Assembly: GCA_023461275.1 (NCBI GenBank) | Contig: JAEYMI010000047.1 | Location: 1-64,000 of the forward strand | Length of the DNA stretch: 64,000 nucleotides | Source: Actinomycetes bacterium | GTDB lineage: Bacteria; Actinomycetota; Actinomycetes; Mycobacteriales; Mycobacteriaceae | Reading direction: 5' to 3' | In this document: one piece after another, positions 14,001 through 20,153 of the stretch | Numbering within the stretch: position 1 is the first letter of the stretch | Layout of the letters: every line of letters starts with the position of its first letter | Made by a program: the position numbers and the translations under genes | The notes under the pieces: generated by a model | What the model was told of the DNA's origin: nothing | Database searches by the model: none | Seen by the model: the letters and a program-made list of their open reading frames with translations, nothing else

Positions 14001-17000
14001 GAAGGTGGTCACGCCATGTCGTGCCGCCAATGAGGTGATGGCGCTGGCCAATTGGTCGTCGAGCGAGACCCGCACGACGTCGGCGGTCGGGTCGAGAACC
14101 GCCGGCCGCGGCCGGTCCATCGGCAGGTCGGTGACCGCCGGGAGTTCGTCGAGTACCTGCAACCAACGACGCAGTTGTGCGGCCATCATGCTCGACGGAT
14201 CGTCGGCGTCGCCGAGCGTATCGCGCTGCCACAGTGCGTAATCGGCGTACTGGACCGCGAGCTCGTCGAATCGCGGTGCCCCGCCGCGGACCCGGGCGGT
14301 GAAGGCGGTCAGCAGATCGGCCACGAACACCCCGATCGACTGCCCGTCGAAGGCGATGTGGTGGGCGACGATCACGATCTCGGTCAGGCCGGGTTCCTCG
14401 TCGGAACTCCACCATGCGGCCCGGATCGGCAGCTCGGTGGCGACATCGAATCCGCGTGTCACGGTGGCGAACAGCTCGGAGCGGTCGCTGACCGAGCCGT
14501 CGCCCAGCCGGGTGGCCGCATCGTCGGCGTCGAGCACTTGCTGATACGGACCGGACGAATCCGACGGGTAGATGGTGCGCAACACCTCGTGACGGCCGAC
14601 CACGTCGGCCAACGCCGAACGCAATGCCGCCCGGTCGATGTCGCCACGCATCCGCAGCGGCAACGGAATGTTGTACGCCGATGATGCGGTGTCGAACTGG
14701 TTGATGAACCACATCCGACGCCCGGCCACCGACAACGGCACACGGTCCGGCCGTGGGGACACCGCCACCAGCGGCGCGCTACGACGATGACCGCGGGCCG
14801 CGGCCACGGCGGCGAGCTCACGAACCGACGGGGTGTCGAACAGATCACGCACGGAGACATCGACATCGAGCGCGGCAGCCACCCGCGCGGCCACCCGGGT
14901 CGCCGACAACGAATTGCCGCCGAGGTCGAAGAAGCCGACGGTGACGCTGACCTCGTCGACGCCCAGCACGTCGCCGACGATGCCGGCAATGGTCGTCTCG
15001 GTGTCGGTTGCCGGCGGCACGTACTCGGCCACCGCGACCTCGGCGGCGGGGAGTTCGCGACGGGCCACCTTGCCTGCTGTGGACAGCGGCATCTGCGCCA
15101 GCGGCATCCAGATGGTGGGCCGCATGTACTCCGGAAGTGCCTGGGCCACAGCCATCTTGACCGCATCGAGGTCCACCGACTCCGGACTCAGGTAGGCGAC
15201 CAGATGGTCGTCGGCACCGATCCGGGCCACCGCGGCGGCACAGTGCACCACACCCGGGACCGCGGCGATGACCGCCTCGACCTCGCCGAGTTCGAGGCGC
15301 TGGCCGCGGAGTTTCACCTGGAAGTCGGTGCGGCCCAGATACTCCAGCTCACCGTCGGCATTCCACCGCACGCGGTCGCCGGTGCGGTAGAGCCGCGCTC
15401 CGGAAGAGTCGGCGAACAGATCCGGGACGAACCGCTCAGCGCTCAGGGCGGGCTGTGATGCGTAGCCACGGGCCACCTGGACCCCACCAAGGTAGAGCTC
15501 GCCTGCCACCCCGACCGGTACCTGCTTCAGCCGTGAATCCAGCACGTGCACGGTGGTTCCCGGCACCGGCGCACCGATCGGAACCGACGTTTCGCCCGGC
15601 AGCACGTGGTGAGCGGTGACGTCGACGGCGGCCTCGGTGGGTCCGTAGAGGTTGTGCACCGCCACCTCGGGCAGAGCCGCGATGACCGTCTGCGCGACCG
15701 CTGCGCTCAGCGCCTCGCCCGAAGCGAATACCGCACGCAGCGAACCCAATCTCGCCAGCCCGGTCGGGCCGAGCACATCGCTGAAGGCGGCGAGCATCGA
15801 GGGCACGAAGTGGATGACGGAGACCTCGTCGCCGACAATCAGATCGACCAGATGATCGGGATCGCCGTGGCGGTCGGGTTCGGCGATGACCAACCGGGCA
15901 CCAACGGTCAACGGCAGGAACAACTCCCACACCGACACGTCGAAGGTTGCCGGTGTTTTCTGCAGGACGACGTCGGAGGCGTCGATACGGTAGCGGTCGG
16001 CCATCCAGCGCAATCGGTTGACGATGGCGCGGTGGGAGATGGTGACACCCTTGGGCCGTCCGGTGGAGCCGGAGGTGAACAGGGTGTAGGCCGCGTTCTC
16101 CGGCCGCAGCGGCCGAAGTCGATCGGCGTCGGTGATCGCCCGTGCCGGCGGGACCGGACCGGAGGTGTCGACGGTCCGCAGTGCCACCGACAACCCCGGT
16201 GCCGACAGCGATTCCGGAACTGACGCACCGACCAGGCAGATCCGCACAGCGGCCGTGTCGAGAACGTACTGCACACGTTCGGCGGGCACGGTGAGGTCGA
16301 CGGGAACGTAGGCGCCACCGGCGCGGATGACCGCGTGGATCGCCACCAGCAGTTCCATCGAGCGTCCGATCGCCACCGCCACCGTGATGTCGGGTCCGAC
16401 TCCGTCGGCGATCAGCTCGCCGGCCAGCGCGTCGACCCTGGCATCGAACTCCGCGCGCGACATCTCGCGCCCGGCGAACACCAGCGCCACCGAACCACCC
16501 TCGGCTGCCACATCTTTCATCGATCCAGCGCGTAGCAGGTCGTCCAAGGTGGCATCGGGATCACGGTCCGCCTGCGTGAGATCACCCTGCCTGTGATCAC
16601 CTTGCTTGTGATCGCCGTGCTTGTGATCGTGGAGGTCACCGTCGGACCACTCGGCGATCTGCTCGAGCTCGCCACGGCCGGTGAAGGCCACGTCGCCAAC
16701 CAATGTCTGCGGCGCCAGCGACAACGCGTCGAGCATCACGACGAAACGTCGAGCCAATGAGGAGACGGTGGATTCGTCATAGAGATCGGTGGCGTAGATG
16801 ACCGATCCCCGCCACGAATCACCCTCGTCGGTGAACCCGAAGATCAGGTCGACCTTCGCCGGAACCTCCGGCGGGGTGAGCACCTCCACCCCGAGATCGC
16901 CGAGGACGTCGGTGTCGATTCGCCCCGACGCCAGCTCGGCCACCGCGGACTGATCGAAGGTCAGCCAGACCTGGGCCAGTGGCGCAAATGCTGCGGAGCG

Positions 17001-20000
17001 CACCGGATTCAGGCGTTCGACGATGGATTCGAAGGGCACGTCGGCGTTGTCGAGCGCGGCGAGGTCGGTGGTCCTGACCTGATCGACGAGCGCGGCGAAC
17101 GACATTGCCGGATCGACCGCGCTGCGGAGCACGAGGGTGTTGACGAACATGCCGACCATCGGGTCGAGGACCTGTTGACCGCGCCCGGCGATGGGCGTCC
17201 CGACGGCGACATCGTCGGTGGCCGCGAGCCGCGACAGCAGCACCGTGAGTGCGGCGTGGGTGACCATGAACGACGACGCGCCACGATCGGTCGCGAACTG
17301 CGACACCCGTCGGGCGACATCGGCCGGCACCGTGAAGTCGATCCGGGCGCCACGCTGGGAGGCCACCGGCGGCCGGGGCCGGTCGGTAGGCAGTTCGATG
17401 ACATCGGGCAGCCCGTCGAGTTGGCTTGTCCAGTAGTCGATCTGCCTGCCGATCAGCGAGTCCGGGTCGTCGGCCGAGCCGAGCACCCGGGCCTGCCACA
17501 GCGCGACGTCGGCGAGTTGGACCGGCAAGGGTGCCCAGTTGGGCGTCTGCCCGGCCGAACGCGCCGCGTAGGCGGCCATCAGATCGGCGGACAGCGGCGC
17601 AAGCGACTCGCCGTCGGCGATGATGTGATGCATGACGAGCATGACGATCGCCTCGTCGGCGGCAGCCCGCCGGAACCGGGCCCGCAGTGGCTGTTCGGTA
17701 CTCAGGTCGAATCCGCGGTAGGCCACCGCGTAGACCTCGTCGACGTTGTCGACCTCGGCCCAGTCCAGAACGTCGTCGACGTCGGCGGCGGGTGTGACGA
17801 GTTGTCGGGGCACTCCGTCGTCGGATGTGAATGTGGTGCGCAGCGCCTCATGTCTGCGGACCACGTCGCCCAGCGCCGCCCGCAGCGCGTCGATGTCCAG
17901 GGTCCCGGTGAGCCGCAGCCCGACCGGGATGTTGTAGGCCGCCGACTGTGGGTCGAGTTGGTTGATGAACCAGATACGTTGCTGGGCAAGCGAAAGCGGA
18001 ATCACATCGGGGCGGGGTTCGACCGCCACGATCGGCGGCAGGCCGGGTTGTTTGTCGCGGGCGACCTCGGCCAGATCACGGACGGTCGGTGCGTCGAACA
18101 GATCACGCACGGTGAGGTCGACGCCGAGGGTTTCCGACGCACGACCGACGATACGGGCGGCAAGCAGGGAGTTGCCGCCGACGTCGAAGATCGATTCGAC
18201 CACGCTGATCCGGTCGAGGCCCAGGACGTCGGTGACGATGGCTGCGAGCGTGGTCTCGGTCTCGCCGTCGGCTTCGACGAACCGTGCTGTCGAAGCGATA
18301 ACGGGACGCGGCAACGCCTTTCGGTCGAGCTTGCCGTTGACGGTCAGCGGTAGCCGCTCGAGCTGGACGACCACGTCGGGCACCATGTAGTCCGGCACCA
18401 CCGCAGCGGCCGCCGTACGCACCGCCCTGGTGTCGATCTCACTCTCGGCGTCGGCAACCACATAGCCGACCAGAACGTCACCGCGACCGGGCACGTCGAC
18501 CACCGTTGCGGCCGCCGCGGTGACCCGATCCGACTGCAGCAGAGCCGATTCCACCTCACCGTATTCGATGCGGAAGCCACGGACCTGAACCTGTGCGTCA
18601 CCGCGGCCCAGGTATTCGATGTCGCCGCCCACGTGGCGGGCGAGGTCGCCGGTGCGATACATCCGGGAACCGTCTCCGCCGAACGGGTTGGCCACGAACC
18701 GGTCCGAGGTGAGGCCGGCGCGCCGCAGGTAGTTCTGCGCCAGTTGGCCACCGGTGACGTACATTTCGCCGACGACACCTTCGGGAACCGGCCGCAACCG
18801 AGAGTCGAGGACGTGAATACGCAATGACGGCAACGCTTCACCGATGAAGGACGGATCCGCGGCGGACACCTCGGCCGCGGCCAGCGCCCGGAAGCTCACA
18901 TGCACCGTGGTCTCGGTGATGCCGTACATGTTGACCAGCTGCGCGGTGTCCTCAGGATACGAGTCGTACCAGCGGCGGACCTGGTCGAAGCTCAGTGCCT
19001 CGCCGCCGAATACGATGTAGCGCAGGCTCAGTGGCGCGCGGTTGCGTCGTCGGGCCTCGATCAGTTGGTAGAAGGCCGACGGCGTCTGGCTCAGGACGGT
19101 CACCCCGGCGCCGGCGAGTAGTTCCAGGAATGCCTCGGGGTCACGACTGAGATCAGGATCGACGACGATCAGCCGACCACCGAGAAGCAGGGCACCCCAC
19201 ATCTCCCAGACAGAGAAATCGAAGGCGTAGGAGTGAAACATCGTCCACACGTCGGTGTGGTCGATGTCGAAGCGTGCCAACGCCGCCGACATCAGGGTGA
19301 CGACGTTGCGATGGGTGATCATCACGCCCTTGGGGCGTCCGGTGGATCCCGAGGTGTAGATGACGTAGGCCGGATGCCGATCGTCGATCCGCCGTGGCAG
19401 CACCTGCGTGGCATCTGCTGCGGCACGATCGGCGACAGCGTCCGGCGTGGACATCGCGACGTCGAGATCAGCCCAGGCGGCGATCGTGTCCGGATCGGCG
19501 AGCACCAGCAACGGTGTTGCGTCGTCGACGATTCCGCTCAGCCGGGCGACCGGATGCGAGCGGTCCAGCGGGAGATACGCGGCACCGGTCTTGAGCACAC
19601 CCACGAGTGCGACGAGCACCTCTGCGGTGCGCGGGAGCGCGACTCCGACGAGGTGTCCCGGCCCGGCGCCCGCGGCGATCAGTCCGGCCGCGAGACGGTC
19701 GGATCGTTCGTCGAGCTCGGTGTAGGTCAAGGCGGTTCCGTCGGGATCGCTGACCGCGATACGGTCACCGAAGCGCTGCGTGATCGATGCCAGAATGCCG
19801 GGCAGCGAGGCGAGATCGGCCGAACCCGCCAGCTCCGCGGCCCGCGACCGGATGGTGGCGATCGCCGCACGGGTCCGTGATGCCACCTCATCGGGGGCGA
19901 GGCCCACCACTCCCAGTGCACCGGTGATCGCCGCGCCGACCGCGGCATCGGTGTCGATACCCTGCGCGGCCAGCACGGTCGCGGTGGCCGAGGCCTGCGC

Positions 20001-20153
20001 ATGCAGCGCCTGGAAGGTCAGTCCGCCGTTGGCGCCGTCGAGCGCAACGGTCTGCGGTGACATCGACGCCGCGAATGCGATCAGGTCGAGCGTCGTCGGG
20101 GCGGGTCCCCAGATTCGTGAAAAGTCGGTTGCGGTGGAGTCGACTCGCTTCAC
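1..20153 (-). CDS. giant non-ribosomal peptide synthetase, second subunit (3' end outside window)
   Basis: An uninterrupted reading frame of 6717 codons runs off the left edge. Its GTG start (20153-20151) overlaps the TGA of the upstream NRPS gene (GTGA), so the two are translationally coupled. The order seen is A3-T3, C4-A4-T4, C5-A5-T5-E5, C6-A6-T6, C7-A7-T7-E7, C8-A8 (cut). It activates amino acids as adenylates, loads them on carrier-protein phosphopantetheine and condenses them in the cytosol. A-domain core FTSGSTG or YTSGSTG motifs lie near 19350, 16090, 12815, 8120, 4900 and 180. Carrier GGxS sites lie near 18175, 14925, 11660, 6970 and 3725. C and E HHxxxD motifs are present throughout. 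It begins directly with an A domain after about 100 residues of decayed A-like sequence; its partner C domain ends the preceding protein. The frame at base 3 still matches the frame at the start, which argues against hidden frameshifts. No thioesterase or MbtH-like gene is inside the window. Confidence 0.95.
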   Translation of the reverse strand, partial: MKRVDSTATDFSRIWGPAPTTLDLIAFAASMSPQTVALDGANGGLTFQALHAQASATATVLAAQGIDTDAAVGAAITGALGVVGLAPDEVASRTRAAIATIRSRAAELAGSADLASLPGILASITQRFGDRIAVSDPDGTALTYTELDERSDRLAAGLIAAGAGPGHLVGVALPRTAEVLVALVGVLKTGAAYLPLDRSHPVARLSGIVDDATPLLVLADPDTIAAWADLDVAMSTPDAVADRAAADATQVLPRRIDDRHPAYVIYTSGSTGRPKGVMITHRNVVTLMSAALARFDIDHTDVWTMFHSYAFDFSVWEMWGALLLGGRLIVVDPDLSRDPEAFLELLAGAGVTVLSQTPSAFYQLIEARRRNRAPLSLRYIVFGGEALSFDQVRRWYDSYPEDTAQLVNMYGITETTVHVSFRALAAAEVSAADPSFIGEALPSLRIHVLDSRLRPVPEGVVGEMYVTGGQLAQNYLRRAGLTSDRFVANPFGGDGSRMYRTGDLARHVGGDIEYLGRGDAQVQVRGFRIEYGEVESALLQSDRVTAAAATVVDVPGRGDVLVGYVVADAESEIDTRAVRTAAAAVVPDYMVPDVVVQLERLPLTVNGKLDRKALPRPVIASTARFVEADGETETTLAAIVTDVLGLDRISVVESIFDVGGNSLLAARIVGRASETLGVDLTVRDLFDAPTVRDLAEVARDKQPGLPPIVAVEPRPDVIPLSLAQQRIWFINQLDPQSAAYNIPVGLRLTGTLDIDALRAALGDVVRRHEALRTTFTSDDGVPRQLVTPAADVDDVLDWAEVDNVDEVYAVAYRGFDLSTEQPLRARFRRAAADEAIVMLVMHHIIADGESLAPLSADLMAAYAARSAGQTPNWAPLPVQLADVALWQARVLGSADDPDSLIGRQIDYWTSQLDGLPDVIELPTDRPRPPVASQRGARIDFTVPADVARRVSQFATDRGASSFMVTHAALTVLLSRLAATDDVAVGTPIAGRGQQVLDPMVGMFVNTLVLRSAVDPAMSFAALVDQVRTTDLAALDNADVPFESIVERLNPVRSAAFAPLAQVWLTFDQSAVAELASGRIDTDVLGDLGVEVLTPPEVPAKVDLIFGFTDEGDSWRGSVIYATDLYDESTVSSLARRFVVMLDALSLAPQTLVGDVAFTGRGELEQIAEWSDGDLHDHKHGDHKQGDHRQGDLTQADRDPDATLDDLLRAGSMKDVAAEGGSVALVFAGREMSRAEFDARVDALAGELIADGVGPDITVAVAIGRSMELLVAIHAVIRAGGAYVPVDLTVPAERVQYVLDTAAVRICLVGASVPESLSAPGLSVALRTVDTSGPVPPARAITDADRLRPLRPENAAYTLFTSGSTGRPKGVTISHRAIVNRLRWMADRYRIDASDVVLQKTPATFDVSVWELFLPLTVGARLVIAEPDRHGDPDHLVDLIVGDEVSVIHFVPSMLAAFSDVLGPTGLARLGSLRAVFASGEALSAAVAQTVIAALPEVAVHNLYGPTEAAVDVTAHHVLPGETSVPIGAPVPGTTVHVLDSRLKQVPVGVAGELYLGGVQVARGYASQPALSAERFVPDLFADSSGARLYRTGDRVRWNADGELEYLGRTDFQVKLRGQRLELGEVEAVIAAVPGVVHCAAAVARIGADDHLVAYLSPESVDLDAVKMAVAQALPEYMRPTIWMPLAQMPLSTAGKVARRELPAAEVAVAEYVPPATDTETTIAGIVGDVLGVDEVSVTVGFFDLGGNSLSATRVAARVAAALDVDVSVRDLFDTPSVRELAAVAAARGHRRSAPLVAVSPRPDRVPLSVAGRRMWFINQFDTASSAYNIPLPLRMRGDIDRAALRSALADVVGRHEVLRTIYPSDSSGPYQQVLDADDAATRLGDGSVSDRSELFATVTRGFDVATELPIRAAWWSSDEEPGLTEIVIVAHHIAFDGQSIGVFVADLLTAFTARVRGGAPRFDELAVQYADYALWQRDTLGDADDPSSMMAAQLRRWLQVLDELPAVTDLPMDRPRPAVLDPTADVVRVSLDDQLASAITSLAARHGVTTFMVHHAALAVTVARLAATDDVVIGAPISGRVDPALDPLVGMFVNTLVLRTRVAGSETVAELLDRVRRTDLDAFDNSDVLFEQLVEALAPARSTAHSPLFQIALTHDVGGVELKPVTLEALGVSVEPLDVGIAEGKVDLTVSITESEAQIPDVRAEFAYATALFDESTVRRFIAVWQRVLAAMAADAAAVVGDIDLTGRAGVEQAGVEQAGVDQVSRSSLGTGEIAADGGISTPATLVEILAARELIGTHPALVSQGQALDYDTLDYNTLDYDEFEARTDQVARTLIAAGVGPGDIVAVGIERSAASVIATWGVIKSGAAYVPIDPRFPADRISYMLNDSGVRIGLSAGDDERLAESDCQWIDVTGLDSSGTSVTEQAALQRIREPLLDDLAYVIYTSGSTGRPKAVGVTHRGIANFVDALREISGTVAQSPDVRVLHVATPSFDASVLEMAWAICSGHTLVVSPAEIYAGDDLASVISANAVTDTLITPSVLATIDPARVPTIRTLATGGEACPPELVARWATPGRRLLNCYGPSEATVWALTGWSRPDRPVTIGYGVRGFRTHVLDRRLHPVPRGVVGELYLSADGLARGYLGKAGLTATAFIADPFATEPGARMYATGDLVRVNASGEIEFAGRSDDQVKINGQRVELGEIESVLADQDGVRSAVVLGVTDASGDAGTGRRRLVGYLVGDSDAIDVAAVAAGAAGRLAAHMVPQQLVVIDELPLTPSGKLDRAALPDPGTALVDGDAVAPEGAQEEALARIVAGLLGVEQVSVTESFFALGGDSIMSIQLASAARANGIELSPREIFEHKTIRSMVRAAAVDRIRIPDVVEPAPDVRAPLPPVVAWMVEKSGVDNDQSAADFADFHQSMVLRAPHGLAAEDLAELLRAVVDVHPTLTSRLYQDGDGWRIEGTDHFDAESAVLDTRAVGPHSGDTDPMAQAVIDTHAQLVAGLDPQTGVLLRAAIVTTPDGADARVVMVIHHLAVDAVSWRILIEDLITAWAQHSAGQPISLRGEATSARAWSVAVAETDLDVEIGYWRTRLDAVQPWTAEAGTTGQIRHRDTESSITLFDHDLSAPLIATLPDAFGAGVADVLLGTLARAIASWRSSVDGGPGSDGGPGSAATVSVLTESHGRHEDTLVAGPTPRRADLSRTVGWFTSLTPLTIDPHGDVIHAVKAAKEERLGQPDHGLGFGVLRFGASSVLDGDLPPVAFNYLGNVVGGDGLTGDFLPVSGAPTLPSTISGAMPMMAPLSIDAGVVSADDGARVRAELRYATDVLSSDDIADLTARWAAELQTLVDSVTSRADAGWSPSDVPGVAVTQDDLDAVAVSAGPALVWPLTPLQQGLYFQWEMSGPDAIDLYVAQAVLRLSGRVDPERLRAAATDLLAAHPVLRSGFIRTDGGGVVTVVPDGVEVPWTVIDLDGSEGHGADNDAVAQEISRIADEQRIAPFDLAHPPLIRFVLVRHGESSALVVTNHHILLDGWSGPLVLADMIALYLTGRTYTEQMSGSETADFGDYLRRVATQDTAPSLQVWRSVLDNIDGPTLVAPAAHAAADAMPVDHVEFLDADQTRAVESLAQSHGTTVATVLQLTWAIFLSRLTGRRTVTFGETVSGRPADLPGVESMVGLFINTLPVVVDVDPEASAQSLLAALSADKVRVLDHQLVGLAEIGSAAGLAQLFDTLTVHESYPVDAEALSLESGAAEGTGGGLAIDDVTTRDATHFPLTFITSLVDGRLRLAVKYLPTAFDAGQVRAFGTALTEILRALTTHTDRAVADISLVPTNADNTIRSLSTGSVSTGVATGDNLADAVAAQVAATPDHVALIFGDRTVTYREFGDRVAALARTLIDIGVGPEAAVVVAVPRSLEMLIAIHAVVAAGGQYVPVDPTAPAERVTYMATTAGARAILVRPGEIPPSIAEIDDAIPVLVVDATADVPTGMPAVSDAERTAPLHTDNAAYTLFTSGSTGRPKGVTVSHRSIMNRIRWVGDWYGIDHRDTLLQKTPVTFDVSIGELFGPLTAGATLVIAEPDRHGDPDYIADLVGDQQISIIHFVPSMLAAFLDVRGDRVAELTSLRIMFTSGEALPASSANAVLTQLPQVAIHNLYGPTEAAVEVSAYDVVAGDTIIPIGHPVPNTTTWVLDARLRPVPVGIAGELYLGGVQVARGYATRPDLTADRFVADPNGAPGARLYRTGDLVRWTSSGELEYLGRTDFQVKLRGQRLELGEVESVIASAPGVVHAAATVIEGAGGGRLVGYVAPDTVDVAAVEHTVARELPDYMRPTSWVLLADMPLNSAGKVARRELPIPDEPVGAVVAPRTPAEHALVRVFADVLERDESDIGVTSSFFDLGGNSLSATRVVARAGEALDADVTVRDLFDAPTIRDLAAALSGRSGSLSPVTPADPRPQRIPLSLAQQRMWFINQFDTSLPTYNVPTVLRIDGDLDVDALRAALLDVIARHEVLRTTYPAVDGRPYQRIHDVDDVAGVLDWAVVAAESEVIDVVTTGFDVSSDLPVRVRILAEGEQSFVVAIVVHHIAFDGESLRPLMSDLLTAYQARSVGVEPDLPPLAVQFADVAVWQQQVLGGGSEAGSDADSELARQLGFWRDQLAGLPEVLDLPADRSRPTVASYRGARWIGELPAELAEGVREVAAAHRVTPFMVIHAALAVVLSRLSATDDIAVATPVAGRGQRELDPLIGMFVNTLVLRTAVSPNASFADLLAQVRDTDTDAFSHADVPFESVVEAVAPVRSEAFAPLAQIMLTLDQHGSTELSTGLSADAGELHVAGLTITPLDQVTPPAKVDLMVGVSITPSAAPWPLEMVYATDLFDEATVAGFADRLVATLEAMVADPNAAVAARPLVADTEIDDLLALSSGARVDSPESTGHTVADAIRAQIKRTPQATALIFGDRSITYADFGDRVTALAATLRAAGVGPETAVGICMDRSVEMLVAVHAVTAAGGQYVPFDVETPPERVEYMVAVAGVAVLLTARHQNASAAEHFGDEITRIVVDESGPAQTPTSDSSAPNVVRRTLTPQHAIYTLFTSGSTGRPKGVTLTHAAVLNRIRWGLDRYPWGPADRVMLKTPYTFDVSVPELFGPLMSGAAIVIAEPGGHTDPTYLADEIDTRGVTSVHFVPSMLSVFLDVVPADRLARLTSLRRMFTSGEALPTATVAAVRNALPQTSLHNLYGPTEAAVEVTYADLERLGQSVPIGRPVWNTTTYVLDARLHPVPAWVPGELYLGGVQIARGYAARADLTAERFVADPFGEPGSRLYRTGDLVRRNSSGELEYLGRTDFQVKLRGQRIELGEIESVIASVPGVVHAAVAVVTTATGAEHLAGYVSPAVGIDAVDLDDIRAEVTQALPEYMRPTVWTVLDDVTLNSAGKLDRRALPAPDFGSLQADYVAPADGAEEVLASLVAGLLGLDRVSVTDSFFTLGGDSIMSIQLTSAARAAGFTLSPRDIFEHKTIRALARVASSATDRLPQLEVPDGAEPLAIPPIVSWMLELSDSAAAYADFNQARVLVAPPEVTADGVSRLLTAVLTRHPMLTVRLTEVDGRPVLRHSGIDGQHVDEPTVVSVAEVETGLAITDPAFDAAVLAAHARAASELDPTTGTLVRAVLVRAAAGPGRLVVVIHHLGVDAVSWPIIIEDLATAWAGGDVRAEETGADAWHAAVPGYLTSLAPEHRAAEVDFWLRRLPKSPTDFGEQIDAHRDTEQSSRTVRFGFGTELSADVLGAVPAAFGATANDVLIAALARAVRSWQRDRGIVDDQAAVGVLVEGHGRYEEVPEHFSPPRRADLSRTVGWFTTIAPLAVDPGVDVIHAVKAAKEQRLTLPSQGIGFGLLRYASDVVEAAAEAEAAAAQLRSRPLPTISFNFFGGGTQSTTQPDDIAFLPAAQAPTLPPTITGGMRAASVLNVNVSTTPSAAGRELVAHITVPTAILADDDVTDITGRWRDELNHLAETVQTVPDVGWSPSDIHGANVTQDDLDDLARRYPHAKVWALSPLQQGLYFQAQLAGGNTSATMSTSVDVYVTQAVLHLRGDVDLDRLRRATNELFAHHDALRSAFVTAASGAVVAVVPDEIEIDWTAIDLGAADEQTVSDRVAEVFAAQRVQPFDISVAPLLRVVAVTHAGGVSVVITNHHLLFDGWSGPLVLADLLALYADGATYTGRAGTEHGEFSDYLAYLASRNHDAALDAWAGVLEPVTEPTVVAPGAVASTDALPTDVVHILDESLTAGIESVARSHGSTTATVLQVAWALLLSRLTGNRVVTFGETVSGRPADVPGIETMVGLFINTLPVVLDVDPSASIADLIGELAQEKVSVLDHQYIGLGELVSASGLDTLFDTLTVHESYPVDTDSLAASGTQAVAGLEISDIEVADSTHFPLNMITAPAGNRLSLKIKYLPDAFDAGHIEVLASSLIEILRSFVADTGTLAGDVTLLSARDREHVMTLSRGPVADIPSATIADGLLGQVQRSPEATALIFRDRTVSYREFGARVSTLAARLNDLGVGPDVAVGVCIPRSVELMVAVHAVVTAGGQYVPIDPEAPTERAAYMIETAAVTTILVAAGQVPDAVSPLADGTGADGLRIVEVDATTDIDPAVVDQPRDFPVRGDSAVYTLFTSGSTGRPKGVTVSHAALVNRLVWMRDGYGVGASDVVLQKTPVTFDVSVWELFLPLLVG
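2130..6810 (-). other. NRPS module 7 (C7-A7-T7-E7), Ser-like pocket with Pro at position 239, D-configured
   Basis: C7 has QQRMWFINQFD near 6770 and HHIAFDGES near 6420 (LCL style). The A7 code reads D-V-P-H-F-S-L-V-E-K, identical to A1. The carrier is GGDSIMS near 3725. E7 carries HHLGVDAVSW near 3125 and VGWFT near 2620. The residue is expected to be epimerised, but its identity is uncertain because Trp239 of the Ser code is replaced. Confidence 0.75.
6860..10050 (-). other. NRPS module 6 (C6-A6-T6), Ser-like pocket with Gly at position 239
   Basis: C6 begins PLTPLQQGLYF near 9970 and has NHHILLDGWS near 9565. Both are the DCL style expected after an epimerisation domain. The A6 code reads D-V-G-H-F-S-L-V-E-K: the Ser framework, with Trp239 replaced by Gly and Asp331 by Glu. 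The carrier is LGGNSLSA near 6970. The substrate is uncertain; Ser or a larger hydroxy or polar residue is possible. Confidence 0.75.
10150..14770 (-). other. NRPS module 5 (C5-A5-T5-E5), substrate unassigned, D-configured
   Basis: The C5 motif is HHIAFDGQS near 14360. The A domain differs visibly from its neighbours (FDASVLEMAW, TLITPSVL, TLATGGEA, NCYGPSEATVW). Its code reads D-A-L-L-A-G-C-V-W-K, which I cannot match to a known substrate. The carrier has GGDSIMS, the aspartate variant usual before epimerisation domains. E5 carries HHLAVDAVSW near 11060 and VGWFT near 10530, so the residue is probably released as the D-isomer. Confidence 0.75.
14820..18050 (-). other. NRPS module 4 (C4-A4-T4), predicted Ser
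   Basis: The LCL-type C domain has a QQRIWFINQLD start near 17980 and HHIIADGES near 17620. The A domain reads D-V-W-H-F-S-L-V-D-K, identical to the canonical Ser code (as in EntF). The carrier site is LGGNSLSA near 14925. A His/Asp-rich linker (HDHKHGDHKQGDH, about 16590-16640) sits between C4 and A4 and is unlike the other interdomain linkers. Confidence 0.8.
18080..20100 (-). other. NRPS module 3 (A3-T3), predicted Thr
   Basis: Adenylation plus carrier domain at the N-terminus of the second NRPS. Reading the pocket positions gives D-F-W-S-V-G-M-V-H-K, which matches published Thr codes of the DFWxVGMVHK type. The residues sit in FDFSVWEM, VLSQTPSAF, YIVFGGEA and NMYGITETTVH. The carrier site is DVGGNSLL. 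The matching C domain is on the other protein (20570-21880). The Thr call is inferred from the code only. Confidence 0.8.
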
